Shown piece by piece: positions 1 through 10,447 of a stretch of 64,000 nt of DNA (within the stretch, counting starts at the first letter, position 1; the number at the start of each line of letters is the position of its first letter). Origin of the DNA: CAADGV01 sp040290295 (GTDB taxonomy: Bacteria; Bacteroidota; Ignavibacteria; UBA10030; UBA6906); assembly GCA_040290295.1 (NCBI GenBank), contig PSMW01000005.1:97791-161790 (forward strand). The letters run 5' to 3'. Both the position numbers and the translations under genes were made by a program. The notes beneath the pieces are model-generated. The model ran no database searches, was not told the origin of the DNA, and saw only the letters and a list, made by a program, of their open reading frames with translations.

Positions 1-1729
1 TCGCGATGATGTTTCTCGCGAAAGAAGCGAGCGACGCTTTCGGCTATCTGCGGGCCGATGCCGCTGACCGCTTGCAGATCCTCCACGCTCGCACGCTGCA
101 GCGCGTCGATCGACGGGAAGTGTTCGCTCAGCAGTTGTGCAACGCCCTGCCCCACGTGGCGAATCCCCAAGGCGTAGATGACGCGATGGAATGGTCGCTT
201 CTTGCTCTCTTCGATCGCGTCGAGAAGATTTTGCGTGCTCTTCTCTCCCCACCGTTCAAGCTCCACCATCTCCTTGCGATGTTTGTGGAGAACAAACAGG
301 TCGGCATAGTTCTTCACCCAACCCAACCCCACCAATTGCTCGATGACGGCTTCACCTAACCCTTCGATATCCATCGCCCCGCGCGAGGCAAAATGCTCGA
401 TGCGTCCCTTGACCTGCGCAGGACACTCGGCGTTGTCGCAGTAGTAGTTCACTTCACCTTCGGGCTTGAACAATGGCGAGCCGCACTCGGGACAGTGTTT
501 CGGTATCGTGTAGGGCACAGCGTGTTTGGGACGCTTGGCAAGGACAACCTCCGTCACTTTCGGAATGACGTCGCCGCCTTTCTCGACAATCACCGTATCG
601 CCGACGCGCAGGTCCAGCTCCTGGATGTAGTCCATGTTGTACAAACTCGCGCGACTCACCGTGGTACCGCCGACGAACACCGGTTGCAGCTCCGCAACAG
701 GTGTGATCGTGCCGACCCGCCCTACCTGTAGGATGATGTCCTTGAGAATCGTTTCCGCCTTGCGCGAAGAGAATTTGAAAGCGATAGCCCAGCGCGGGCT
801 TTTTGCAATGCTACCCAGACGCGCCTGTTGTTCCAACGAATCGACTTTGACGACGATGCCGTCGATATCGTACGGAAGATCGTCACGCTTCTGTTCCCAT
901 GTTCTCCAGAACGCAATCACCTCGTCGATGCTTGCACACAACGTGGTGTGTTCGTTCACGGGAAAACCGAGGGAGCGAAGGATCTGGAGATTGTTGTAGT
1001 GGCTCGTCAGTTTGGCTTCGGGTGCAAGCAGGAAGTATGCGAACATCTTGATGGGGCGCGAGGCAACGATCTTCGGATCTTGCAGCTTCAGTGTTCCCGC
1101 GGTCGAGTTGCGCGGATTCATAAAGAGCTTCTCGCCTGCCGCTTCGCGTTGCCGATTCATCTCCACGAAATCCGCTTTGTCCATGTACGCCTCGCCGCGT
1201 ACTTCAATGTTGAGGAAGTGTTTGTCGGGATTGCGAAGCCGGAGCGGCAGGCTGTGAATCGTGCGCAGATTTGCGGTGATGTCATCGCCCTGTGTTCCGT
1301 CGCCTCGCGTTGCTCCTTGCACGAAAATGCCGTTGCGATACCGCAGGGCGATCGCGACGCCGTCGAACTTCAACTCGGCAACATAGCGCGGCTTGTCGTT
1401 GCCCAACAAGGTCCGCACGCGGCGATCGAAATCTCGAATTTCCTCTTCGGAATATGAGTTCGCCAAACTCAACATCGGCGGATCGTGCTGAACGGTCGGG
1501 AACTCTTTGGTCGGCTGTCCGCCGACACGCTGCGTCGGCGAATCGGGTGTTTGCAGTTCGGGATACCGTTGCTCCAACTCCTGCAGCTCACGNNNNNNNN
1601 NNTCAGCCGGTCGTATTCCTCATCGGAGATGGTCGGCTCGGCAAGGACGTAGTAACGGTAGTCGTGTTCGTGAAGCTCTTTGCGCAGCTTCTCGACGCGT
1701 GCAATGATCGTATCGGGAACCGTTGCCAT
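1..1729 (-). CDS. ligA: NAD+-dependent DNA ligase LigA (C-terminus outside window; cut by an N run)
   Basis: Seals nicks in duplex DNA during replication and repair with NAD+ as AMP donor. The protein begins MATVPDTIIARVEKLRKELH and shows the Ia-domain signature EYDRL, the adenylation site AELKFDGVAIAL with its catalytic lysine in KFDG, a four-cysteine zinc site (CPECG, then CDNAECPAQ) and the helix-hairpin-helix segment ending GIGPQIAESVARFF. About 75-80 residues, including the BRCT domain, should lie beyond base 1. The run of ten N at 1593-1602 falls just after EYDRL and shifts the frame. Flanking codons join correctly only if the missing length is 2 modulo 3, so this is an assembly artefact rather than a broken gene. 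It lies 3 bp downstream of the RodZ-like gene on the same strand. Identity is very secure. Confidence 0.95.
1593..1602. other. Assembly gap (10 N) inside ligA
   Basis: Ten N bases replace sequence in ligA. On the coding strand the left flank ends ...GAC CGG CTG A and the right flank starts CGT GAG CTG CAG GAG. To read D-R-L-x-R-E-L-Q-E the gap must be 2 nt (or 2 plus a multiple of 3), so ten is a placeholder and not a measured length. Confidence 0.95.
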
Positions 1730-1732
1730 AGG

Positions 1733-2512
1733 TTATCGCAAGGATGAACGATCGAGTGTCACGTTGCGTGTCACGTACCCGCGGCGAAACGGGATGGACA
1801 CGGGTTTGTTATCGAGCGTGAAGGAGATGGCTGTGGGATTACCGACGGTCAGCAGCGTGAAGCGTGTCTTCGCCTTCCATTGCCTCGAGGTGTTGGGATA
1901 GAGAAAGTGCTGCGACCGCAGAGAGTCGTCCACAATCATCTCCATCCATACGCTATCGGTGGTGGTGGCTGCAAGGGTCAGGCTGTCGCCCACCGAGGCC
2001 GGCAGTGCGCCGAGCGCGTTGGTGCGCGTGGTATCGCGGTGCGCCCCGCGCGATTCTACCTCCTTCACCACCTCACGAAACGGCACCTCCCTCACCTGTT
2101 GTGTCGGTTCCTTGTGCAGGGCGTCCCACACCACGATATCTAAGAGCACGAGAAAGACGACGGCGATGATAATCTTCCATGCAGCGGGAATGTGTGAAAC
2201 AACAGCAGGCAAGGTTTCGCTCACCGCTTTGCGTTCAGGGGGTGGTGCCTCGCGTCCCCTCGTCGGCTCGGGAGGCGCCTGTTGTGCGAGCCACGCGTCA
2301 TAGCGCCGCATGGTCTCGTGCGGATCCAGTCCGATCGTTGAGGCATACTCACGGATGAACGCGCGAATGTACGCTTGCGGCAGCGCATCCACTTCCCCTC
2401 GTTCGAGCGCTTCCAACATTTTCAAATTGATCAACGTCTGATCAGAAATTTCTTCGAGAGGAATGCCGCTTGCTTCACGCGCTTGTTTCAGGAAGGTGAA
2501 GAACGGATCCAT
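1733..2512 (-). CDS. RodZ-like protein: HTH domain, one membrane span, C-terminal DUF4115-like domain
   Basis: RodZ proteins link the MreB cytoskeleton to cell-wall synthesis and cell shape. The 259-residue protein starts at MDPFFTFLKQAREASGIPLE. Its Xre-like helix-turn-helix fold (residues 3-70) has the family pattern GIPLEEISDQTLINLKMLEA and ends with YIRAFIREYAS. A proline-rich linker, a single membrane span at about 113-130 (IIIAVVFLVLLDIVVWDAL) and a periplasmic beta-rich region follow. The frame is open further upstream, but that part overlaps the end of the kinase gene and lacks family similarity, so the internal ATG at 2512 was chosen. It sits between the sensor kinase and ligA, both on the same strand. 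Function is inferred from domain layout only. Confidence 0.8.
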   Translation of the reverse strand: MDPFFTFLKQAREASGIPLEEISDQTLINLKMLEALERGEVDALPQAYIRAFIREYASTIGLDPHETMRRYDAWLAQQAPPEPTRGREAPPPERKAVSETLPAVVSHIPAAWKIIIAVVFLVLLDIVVWDALHKEPTQQVREVPFREVVKEVESRGAHRDTTRTNALGALPASVGDSLTLAATTTDSVWMEMIVDDSLRSQHFLYPNTSRQWKAKTRFTLLTVGNPTAISFTLDNKPVSIPFRRGYVTRNVTLDRSSLR

Positions 2513-2526
2513 AGCTTCTGCACCAG

Positions 2527-4766
2527 TTACGAGGTCATCGCCGGTTGCCGACGGTTGTCGAGCACGGAACGCACTTTCGTGGCAAGGTCTTCCAGTTGGA
2601 AAGGCTTTGGGAGATAGCCGCTGATCGCCGATGACCATGACGCTTCCTCGATGCTGGCGCGCCCGTGCCCGGTGAGGATCACAATCGGGAGATCGGGATT
2701 GATGGCTTTCAACTGATGAAACGTTTCGCGTCCGCCCATCAGCGGCATATTCATATTCATCAACACCAAATCGATCGACGCACGCCGTGTGCGGTACAAT
2801 GCGACGCCCGCCTTGCCGTCGTGTGCTGCGGTGACGGTGTAGCCGAGATTCGAAAGCATGTCCCGCGCAATTTCACAGACACTCACCTCATCATCGATGA
2901 TCAAGATATGTTCGCTGCCGCGCGGCAAGCGCATGCGCCGTTGTTCGGCGGCAACACGCACCTGTACATCCGAACTGGGTAGAAAGATGGTAAAGGACGT
3001 CCCCTTGCCCACCTCGCTTTCCAGATTGACGAATCCGCCGTGACTCTGCACCACGCCATAGACCACAGATAAGCCCAGTCCTGTACCGAACTCCTTTGTG
3101 GTGAACCACGGTTCGAATACGCGCAGCTTGTTTTTCTCGTCGATGCCGATACCGGTATCGGTGATCGTGATGGCAACGAAGCGTCCCGGCTTCACCGATG
3201 CATAGTGCGTCACGGTATGCGCATCCACATTCACATGCGCCGTGCTGATGGTGACGCGCCGTTCGGCATGGCGTCGCGAGCGTTCAGCAACACATTGAGC
3301 AGCGCTTGCTGAATCTGTCCCTCGTCGCCGTTCACCTGTAATGCCTCGGGAGTAAAATGCTTCTCAACAATGATCTCTTTGCTCACGCTTCGCTCGAACA
3401 AAATGAGCGTTGCATTGATCAAGCGATGCACATCCACCGGCTTGACGATATTCTCGGTCTTGCGTGCAAACGTCAGCAATTGGCGCGTGAGCGACGAACC
3501 GCGGTGCGCAGCGTCTTCGATGATGTGCACGTACTTCGCAACGTCATGGTCTTTGGGCATGTGCCGCCGCATGATGGTGGCGGAGCCGAGGATCGCCGCA
3601 AGGATGTTGTTGAAATCGTGAGCAATGCCGCCGGCAAGGTTGCCGATGCTGTCGATCTTCTGGGCATGCAGAAGCGCGGCTTCCATCCGCTTGCGTTCGG
3701 TAATGTCGCGCGCAACAATCCTTGCATGGATCGTGGACCCATCCTCGGCAAAGACGAGCGATGAGTTGATGTTGACGTAGAACCCCGTCCCGTCCTTGCG
3801 CACCATCCGTTCCTCCAGATTGCTGATGCCGCGCCCCTCCAAAAACATGCGGATGAGCAACTCGTCGAGTGCTTGCTGCCGTTCGGGTTCGAACAGGTGT
3901 TCGAACCGGCGTCCGAGCAGCGCGCTCTTGTCGTACCCGAGCATGCGTGCGCCCGTGAGATTGCACCCGGTGATCATGCGATCACGATTCACGCTGATGT
4001 AGATATCGGGCGAATGTTCGAACAGATCGGAATACAGGCGCTCGGATCGCTTCACGCGATCGAACAGTTGTGCGTTGTTCAATGCCACGCTGATCTGATT
4101 GCCGAACGCTTCCATCAGGTCGGCTTGCTTGGCGGAAAACATATCGAACGCCGTTCCCGCAACAACCAACACACCCAACACGCTGTCGATCGAGCGCAAC
4201 GGAACCGAAGCCCAGAATTGGATCCCCAACGTTTTCAGTTCCGGGTCGATCTTGCCGATGCTGTCCACCAAACGCTCACGCTCGACACGCGGTTGATGCA
4301 GCCAGGCCGACGGAGGAATGTGTGCATGCGTTGGAAGGCGGAGAAAATCTTTCGAGGTGCCTTTCGCACTCTTCCATGCCATCTGCTCACCATCCAGGAG
4401 ATAGATCCAGCCGTAAGGTGTATCGAGCAATTGCGTCGCCTTGTCCAACGCCGTTTGCAACACGTGCTCCACCTCGACCGACCTGTTGACGGCTTCAGCA
4501 ATGGTACTGATGGCGAGCAACTGGCGCCGCTGTTCATCGAGCTGGCGCGCGTACTGGAGTGAGAACAGCACGCTGAAAAAGCCGATGAGTCCCACCGCCA
4601 ACACACTGATGAAGTCCGTCCATCGCAGCGTCTCGCCCGTCAAAAGGATGGCGGCAAGGATGGTTGCCATCGTTACGATGACGGCGGTCGAGGCAACGAC
4701 CTGCGCCTGTTCCACCAGTCCGAAGCCCTCGACGTACGAACGTATTGCACGAATTGGGTTGCGCAT
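2527..4766 (-). pseudogene. Hybrid sensor histidine kinase (GAF-PAS-HisKA-HATPase-REC), broken by a frameshift
   Basis: Membrane-anchored phosphorelay sensor. From the ATG at 4766: two membrane spans (about 24-43 and 52-72), a GAF domain (85-235), a PAS domain (245-360), then the phosphoacceptor box LAGGIAHDFNNIL with His383. The first frame runs into the N-box NARDAMPNG and then ends at 3231. The second frame carries the rest: TDTGIGID, FEPWFTTKEFGTGLGLSVVY, and a receiver domain starting HILIIDDEVSVCEIARDML. The break is at about 3250-3263, where one base (or four) is missing from AACGGCGCGTCACC. The intact paralogue at 11233-13179 reads NARDAMPNGGRLT at the same spot. The receiver ends LVLMNMNMPLMGG, so the usual phosphoacceptor Asp appears to be Asn. 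A promoter directly upstream of 4766 supports this start. Confidence 0.85.
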
Positions 4767-4774
4767 TGCGTGTG

Positions 4775-4804
4775 CAATGTACGAAAGTTGGCAGGGACAG
4801 GCAA
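4775..4804 (-). promoter_or_regulatory. Putative Bacteroidota-type promoter for the hybrid kinase gene
   Basis: On the minus strand TTG (4804-4802) and TACATTG (4781-4775) are separated by exactly 20 nt, the arrangement found upstream of many genes here. The TACATTG box ends only 8 nt before the ATG at 4766, so the transcript would be nearly leaderless. The rest of the 307-bp space up to mutS holds no other recognisable gene. Confidence 0.6.
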
Positions 4805-5073
4805 TAAGTCTCGATCGCGATAGAGAACCTTCCACGAAGGCGCGAAGAGGCAAAGGACGAAAGCCCACTTTCAAAGATCGCCATCCTTCTCTTCCTCATG
4901 TCCGATCAGGACGGTGGCGTGGCTTGAAACGGGAGTCAAAACATTTTCATCCTCTTCGCGCTCGTGCATCGTTGCGTGCACCACTCACGGATGTTAGAAA
5001 AGAAAGCATCCGCATCGATCCTCAAAGAGGAAAAACACTCGCGTTGATTTTCGGAGGTGATTTCGGTTAATTG

Positions 5074-7752
5074 ATGCACAAGCATTGTGCAACTGCTGTA
5101 CGCTCAGGTACGAACCAAGCCATGTCCACACCTCTCATGAAACAGTACGCTGCCGTCAAGGCGAAGTATCCCCACACGATACTGCTGTTTCGTATGGGTG
5201 ATTTCTTCGAGACGTTCGAGGAAGACGCCAAGATCACCTCGAAGGTGCTCGGCATTACGCTGACCAAGCGCGGCAACGGCGCCGCGGGCGATGTCCCGCT
5301 GGCTGGGTTTCCTCATCATGCGCTCGAATCGTATCTCCCAAAACTCCTCAAGGCCGGGTACCGCGTCGCTGTGTGCGAGCAGCTCGAAGACCCACGGTTT
5401 GCCAAGGGCATCGTCAAGCGCGACGTGATCGAGGTGGTCACACCCGGCGTTGCGTTCAGCGACAAGGTGCTCGATCAGAAGCGCAACAACTATCTCGCTG
5501 CCGTCGCGCTGCCGACGGCGGTGGCTGCCGCGAGCGACCCGGTCGGGTTTTCGTTTGTGGATGTTTCGACGGGGGAATTCCACGTCGCCGAGTTTCCCCT
5601 CAAGCACTTAGCGGAACAACTTGCCACCGTCGCGCCGTCCGAACTGCTTGTCCAGAAGCGCGACGCCGCGTCGTTGCAGGAGATGGTGCGCAACGCATAC
5701 GGCGGCATCTTCACCAAAGTGGACGATTGGGTGTTCACGTTCGATTACGCTTACGAGCAGCTCATCACACAATTCCATACCCAATCGCTCAAGGGGTTCG
5801 GTGTGGAAGAATTGCGGCTGGGCATCGTTTCGGCTGGGGCTGCCATGCACTACCTGCGCGAGACACAGAAAGCCCATCTCCCCCACATTACCTCTCTGCG
5901 CCGCTACGACGTGGGCGAGTACATCGTTCTCGATCCCTCGACAAAACGCAATCTCGAAATTCTCTCGTCGCTCTCCGGATCGAGCGAGGGGACGCTCTTT
6001 GCTGTGCTGGATAAGACCGAAACACCAATGGGCGGGAGAATGCTGAAGCGGTGGATCAACCAGCCGCTCAACGCTCTCGAACCGATTCAGCGAAGACTTG
6101 CGGCCGTCGAGGAACTTGTGCAGAAGACCGACGTTCGAGACCGGATCGTGTCGCTCCTGCAACGCATCGGCGATCTGGAGCGCCTGAACGCCAAAATCTG
6201 TACGGGGCGTGCAGTACCGCGCGAGGTGGTGGCGATGAAGGTCATGTTGAAAGAAATTGCCGCCATCAAACAGCAGACGGCAACACTCCAGGGCGATGTG
6301 CTGAAGTCGATCCACGAACGGCTTCAGCCTCTTCCCGAGATCGTTGCACGCATCGAGGCCGCGCTGGAACCCGACGCGCCGGCAACACTCGCCGATGGCG
6401 GCGTCATCCGCCGAGGCTACAACGCGGAGTTGGATAGTCTTCGCACGCTGACATTGGACGGCAAACGCTGGATTGCTGAATTGCAAAAAACCGAGCGAGA
6501 GCGCACAGGCATCGGCTCGCTCAAGGTGGGCTTCAATAATGTGTTCGGGTATTACATCGAGGTCACCAACACGCACAAGGACAAGATACCCGAAAACTAC
6601 ATCCGTAAACAGACGCTGGCGAATGCTGAACGCTATATCACGCCGGAGTTGAAGGAATACGAAGAGAAGATCCTTCATGCAGAGGAAAAGATCCTCGCAC
6701 TCGAAACCCAGTTGTTCGACGAACTGCGCATGACCATCGCCGAGCATGCCGCAGCGATACAAACCGACGCGCAGATGATCGCAGCACTCGATTGCCTTGC
6801 CGCGCTCGCCCGCTCGGCCGTCGCATATGGATATGTGCGCCCCGAGGTCAACGACTCCACACTCATCCACATTGTCGGCGGGCGCCACCCCGTCATCGAA
6901 CGCCTGCTGCCACCGGGCGATACCTACACTCCCAACGACGTGAAGGTCGATACGGCATCCGATCAAATTCTCATCATCACCGGACCGAACATGAGCGGCA
7001 AGTCGAGTTACCTGCGAATGACCGGCTTGATCGTTTTGCTGGCGCAGATCGGGAGCTTCGTCCCGGCACAACGAGCAACCATCGGATTAGTGGACAAGAT
7101 TTATACGCGCGTGGGAGCAAGTGACAATATCGCGTCGGGCGAAAGCACCTTTCTCGTCGAGATGCACGAAGCAGCCCACATCGTCAACACCGCCACCCAA
7201 CGCAGCTTGGTGCTGCTCGACGAAGTCGGACGCGGCACCAGCACCTTCGACGGCATCAGCATCGCGTGGGCACTGACGGAGTACCTGCACGAACGGGTCG
7301 GCGCACGAACACTCTTTGCTACCCACTATCATGAACTGAACGAGCTTGCCGCGCTCTTTCCACGCATCAAGAACTACAAGGTGGAGGTGCGAGAGTACGG
7401 CGAGAAGGTCGTCTTCCTGCACAAAGTGACCCCCGGTTCTGCCGATCATTCATACGGCATTCAAGTAGCGCAGATGGCGGGCATGCCGGAAGAAATCACC
7501 GAGCGAGCAAAGACCATCCTCAACAACTTGGAGAAAGAGGAATTGAGCATTCACGACGATGCCGAGCGCGCGAGGACACAGGCAGCGAGCAACAAACGTC
7601 GGGGACGAGTTACTCCCAACGTACAGATGACGCTCTTCGAAATGAAAGACGACGCGCTGCGGGAAGAACTGCGGAAGATCGATGTAAATGCACTGACGCC
7701 GCTCGCCGCGCTCCAGAAACTTGCCGAGCTGGTGGCGCAAGCCAACCGTTAG
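5074..7752 (+). CDS. mutS: DNA mismatch repair ATPase MutS
   Basis: Recognises mismatches and small loops and recruits MutL. The 892-residue length is normal for bacterial MutS. The mismatch-reading motif GDFFETF carries the wedge Phe44 and Glu46. The core and clamp domains follow, with GYNAELDSLR and GSLKVGFNNVFGYYIEVT, then the ABC-type ATPase with Walker A GPNMSGKSS (about 637), the LDEVGRGTSTFDG Walker B/D-loop (about 717) and the FATHYHEL switch. A strong Shine-Dalgarno GGAGGTGA at 5053-5060 precedes TTG 5071/ATG 5074, which favours this start. The family's usual N-terminus (MSTPLMKQYAAVKAKYP) begins at ATG 5122, so a start there is the alternative. It lies divergent from the sensor kinase. 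Confidence 0.97.
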   Translation: MHKHCATAVRSGTNQAMSTPLMKQYAAVKAKYPHTILLFRMGDFFETFEEDAKITSKVLGITLTKRGNGAAGDVPLAGFPHHALESYLPKLLKAGYRVAVCEQLEDPRFAKGIVKRDVIEVVTPGVAFSDKVLDQKRNNYLAAVALPTAVAAASDPVGFSFVDVSTGEFHVAEFPLKHLAEQLATVAPSELLVQKRDAASLQEMVRNAYGGIFTKVDDWVFTFDYAYEQLITQFHTQSLKGFGVEELRLGIVSAGAAMHYLRETQKAHLPHITSLRRYDVGEYIVLDPSTKRNLEILSSLSGSSEGTLFAVLDKTETPMGGRMLKRWINQPLNALEPIQRRLAAVEELVQKTDVRDRIVSLLQRIGDLERLNAKICTGRAVPREVVAMKVMLKEIAAIKQQTATLQGDVLKSIHERLQPLPEIVARIEAALEPDAPATLADGGVIRRGYNAELDSLRTLTLDGKRWIAELQKTERERTGIGSLKVGFNNVFGYYIEVTNTHKDKIPENYIRKQTLANAERYITPELKEYEEKILHAEEKILALETQLFDELRMTIAEHAAAIQTDAQMIAALDCLAALARSAVAYGYVRPEVNDSTLIHIVGGRHPVIERLLPPGDTYTPNDVKVDTASDQILIITGPNMSGKSSYLRMTGLIVLLAQIGSFVPAQRATIGLVDKIYTRVGASDNIASGESTFLVEMHEAAHIVNTATQRSLVLLDEVGRGTSTFDGISIAWALTEYLHERVGARTLFATHYHELNELAALFPRIKNYKVEVREYGEKVVFLHKVTPGSADHSYGIQVAQMAGMPEEITERAKTILNNLEKEELSIHDDAERARTQAASNKRRGRVTPNVQMTLFEMKDDALREELRKIDVNALTPLAALQKLAELVAQANR

Positions 7753-7843
7753 CACACAAGCAGATTGCACATCCCGTGTCGAATACGTATTTTGAAGCAG
7801 GTTCAGCCCCAGCGATCCTCGAACACCACCTCGACCTCTTTAC

Positions 7844-9736
7844 ATGTCCGTGTTGAAGGCATTCATTGCCGAAGTCAACGTACGCAATGTCCGCAAGACG
7901 ATGACGATCTACATAAGCACGGCGTTGACAACCATCGGCATCGTGCGGCTGTTCACGGACGTGTACGGGTTGCCGGCATGGCTCTTCCCGATGGCCGTGA
8001 CGCTGTTGACATGCGGCTTGGCAAGTGCATTCGTGTTCGCATGGTATCACGGCTCTCCTGGATCGCAACGGGTGAGAGCGAAAGAGGGCATCCTGCACGC
8101 GTTGATCTTCGTCGTTGCCGTCGGAGTTTCGCTTGCTGTTGCCCGGTCGCCGCGTTCGCCCCTCCCGGCGCGTGTCGGCAAATCGATCGCCGTTCTACCG
8201 TTCAAGAATATGAGTGCATCTCCACAAGACGACTACTTCACCGACGGTATCATGGAAGATATTCTCACACAACTGTCGAAGATAGGCGAGTTGCGCGTGA
8301 TCGCGCGATCGTCGGTCATGAAGTATCGGGGGCAAGAAACGTTGGATGTGCACGCTATCGGCGAGGAGTTGGGCGTCGCGGCGCTTCTCGAGGGAAGCGT
8401 ACGGCGAGAAGACAAGCGCGTCCGCATCCGCGGAGTCTTGATCAACACTGCGGACGGCGAACAACTGTGGTCGGAACAGTACGATAGAGAATTGCGTGAT
8501 GTCTTCGCCATTCAAACTGATGTCGCACAGCGCATCGCAGCAGCGTTGAAGACGCAACTCTCGCCGGAAGAGACCGAACGGATCGAGAAGCGCCCAACGG
8601 GCAGTTTGGAGGCGTACGGATTCTTCCTTCGCGGACGCGACTATTACAACCGTTACACCAAAGAGGATAACGAACGCGCGATCGCAATGTTCAAGCAGGC
8701 GATCAGTCTGGACCCACACTACGCGCTCGCTTACGCGGGACTCGCCGATGCCTACAGCCAGCGCGTGCAACGATTCGATTTTCCTCAAACATGGGCGGAC
8801 TCCTCACTAGCTCTGAGCCATCGCGCCATCGAACTCGATCCCGACATCGCCGAGCCATACAAGGCATTGGGTCTCGCGTACGCTCAGCGCGGAGCCTACA
8901 CCAAAGCCATGGCAGAATACCAAAAGGCGCTACGCATCAATCCCAACTTCGCGTCGGTAGCGTACAATATCGCCTTCACATACTCAGCATGGGGGCGATA
9001 CGATGACGCGATGCCTTTGTATGTCAAAGCGATCCAGCTTACACCCGGACGTGCAACCTACTACGTCGGCTTAGGTGAAGCGTATTTAGGCGCAGCGAGC
9101 GACAGTCTCGCCGAGCAGTATTTCCGCCGAGCACTCCAACTCGATCCTGAGCAACCGGATGCGTATGCCAACCTCATTCAACTGCGCTTTCTCAACGGGC
9201 GTTATGAGGAGGCGTTCGCCCTTGCCGACAGCGCCGTCGCACGGATTCCCGATGCAGTGTACCTACTTGCCATGGCTGCAGAGGCTCGGTTGTTCGCCCA
9301 AGAGTATGGAGCCGCGGAGCCACACTTCGAGCGTTGGCGAGCGCTCGTCGGCGAACAAGGCGCTCCTTTCACACAATTAGGTTTCCTGGCGCTGCGACGC
9401 GGCAACACTGCTCGCGGCAACGCACTACTGGAGAAAGCGATCAGCCTTGCCTCGCAGCAGTTGAAGGAATGGGGAAAAGAGAGTGGTCCCGCCTACGATC
9501 TCTGTCGAGCGTACGTTGCGACAGGCAACAGGCAACGCGCTGTGAACGCTCTCCACGAGGTGCTCGCCCGCGGACTGGCGTGGTGGCGTTGGATCGAAAA
9601 TGATCCCGTTCTTGCTTCGTTACGTCAAATGCCGGAAGCTGCCTCGCTCCTTGCCGCAATGCGCACTCGTGTGGAGCACCTACGAGCACGCGCGGCGGTA
9701 TCGCCCGAGCATCCCAGACTGGAGGTCAGCCCGTAA
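7844..9736 (+). CDS. Membrane-anchored TolB-like domain protein with TPR repeats
   Basis: 630 residues. Three hydrophobic segments (about 20-36, 45-67, 83-100) are followed by a TolB/FlgO-like alpha-beta domain from about residue 113 (KSIAVLPFKNMSASPQDDYF, then ALLEGSVRREDKRVRIRGVL and WSEQYDRELRDVF). This domain is common next to adenylate-cyclase-like and kinase-linked TPR proteins. From about 245 there are at least seven tetratricopeptide repeats, for example AIAMFKQAISLDPHYALAY and AMAEYQKALRINPNFASVAY. TPR arrays bind partner proteins; no catalytic residues are visible. Its TAA stop abuts the ATG of the next gene, so the two are probably co-transcribed. The specific role is unknown. Confidence 0.85.
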   Translation: MSVLKAFIAEVNVRNVRKTMTIYISTALTTIGIVRLFTDVYGLPAWLFPMAVTLLTCGLASAFVFAWYHGSPGSQRVRAKEGILHALIFVVAVGVSLAVARSPRSPLPARVGKSIAVLPFKNMSASPQDDYFTDGIMEDILTQLSKIGELRVIARSSVMKYRGQETLDVHAIGEELGVAALLEGSVRREDKRVRIRGVLINTADGEQLWSEQYDRELRDVFAIQTDVAQRIAAALKTQLSPEETERIEKRPTGSLEAYGFFLRGRDYYNRYTKEDNERAIAMFKQAISLDPHYALAYAGLADAYSQRVQRFDFPQTWADSSLALSHRAIELDPDIAEPYKALGLAYAQRGAYTKAMAEYQKALRINPNFASVAYNIAFTYSAWGRYDDAMPLYVKAIQLTPGRATYYVGLGEAYLGAASDSLAEQYFRRALQLDPEQPDAYANLIQLRFLNGRYEEAFALADSAVARIPDAVYLLAMAAEARLFAQEYGAAEPHFERWRALVGEQGAPFTQLGFLALRRGNTARGNALLEKAISLASQQLKEWGKESGPAYDLCRAYVATGNRQRAVNALHEVLARGLAWWRWIENDPVLASLRQMPEAASLLAAMRTRVEHLRARAAVSPEHPRLEVSP

Positions 9737-10429
9737 ATGCTTACCGCTTTGCTCCTTGGGATACTCTTAGGTTTCTCGCTCTCCATTCCTCCGGGCCCGT
9801 TGGCGCTTGCTTTCATGAAGAAGGCGGTGAGTAAGGAATATAAAGCCGCCATGCTCGTCGGATCGGGAGCCGCCGTGATGGACATCTTCTACAATCTCTT
9901 GGCGGCGTTTGCTTCTTCCAATCTCGTCCAGTTGTTGAGTAATTACTTTTCTGCAAATCGGTGGCTCTCGCTTGGTTTCCAACTCCTCTGCTTCGCGATT
10001 CTCCTGGCGCTCGGGGTTCACTACATCTTGGACAAGCACAACCCCGAAACCGAACGCGCCATCGCCGAGCGCGAGCGCAAGCAAGAAGAACGCGCCCGCA
10101 AGATGGGACACGGCTCGCCGTTCTTCCTGGGAACACTCATTGCCATCACCAATCTTGCCACGCCGAGCTTTCTCCCGTCGATGATCGCGGCGATCGGCTA
10201 CCTTCAAGCACAACACATTCTCGAGAGGACATTCAGCGCAAGTATCTTCTACGCAGTCGGCTTCGGCATCGGGACGTTGCTCTGGTTCGCTGTCATGATC
10301 CGCTTCATCATGAAACATCATGCAAAGCTCACCCCTTCGTTCATCACCTACATTTTTCGCTTTGCCGGCAGCGCGTTTCTGCTCTTCGCTATCATCTTGA
10401 TGTACAATATCATCACCATGACTCGCTAA
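9737..10429 (+). CDS. LysE-family translocator (putative amino-acid exporter)
   Basis: 230-residue inner-membrane protein with about six hydrophobic spans. The N-terminus reads LLLGILLGFSLSIPPGPLAL, the hallmark GxxxxxPGP start of LysE/RhtB carriers. A charged cytoplasmic loop (ERAIAERERKQEERARKMG) follows the third span and is longer than usual. LysE proteins export basic or neutral amino acids and related small molecules; the substrate cannot be read from sequence. Its ATG directly follows the TAA of the TPR gene, which implies translational coupling. Confidence 0.85.
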   Translation: MLTALLLGILLGFSLSIPPGPLALAFMKKAVSKEYKAAMLVGSGAAVMDIFYNLLAAFASSNLVQLLSNYFSANRWLSLGFQLLCFAILLALGVHYILDKHNPETERAIAERERKQEERARKMGHGSPFFLGTLIAITNLATPSFLPSMIAAIGYLQAQHILERTFSASIFYAVGFGIGTLLWFAVMIRFIMKHHAKLTPSFITYIFRFAGSAFLLFAIILMYNIITMTR

Positions 10430-10447
10430 CGATCATCGGAGGCTTTC

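Noticed and set aside
2527..3234. Separate response-regulator gene with its own start
   Set aside because: Its N-terminus is the second half of the kinase ATPase domain, directly in line with the upstream frame after a one-base shift, so it is one broken hybrid kinase.
5608..7071. 487-codon frame antisense to mutS, and similar long antisense frames in GC-rich genes
   Set aside because: They mirror the codon structure of well-identified genes, lack ribosome sites and have no recognisable domains.
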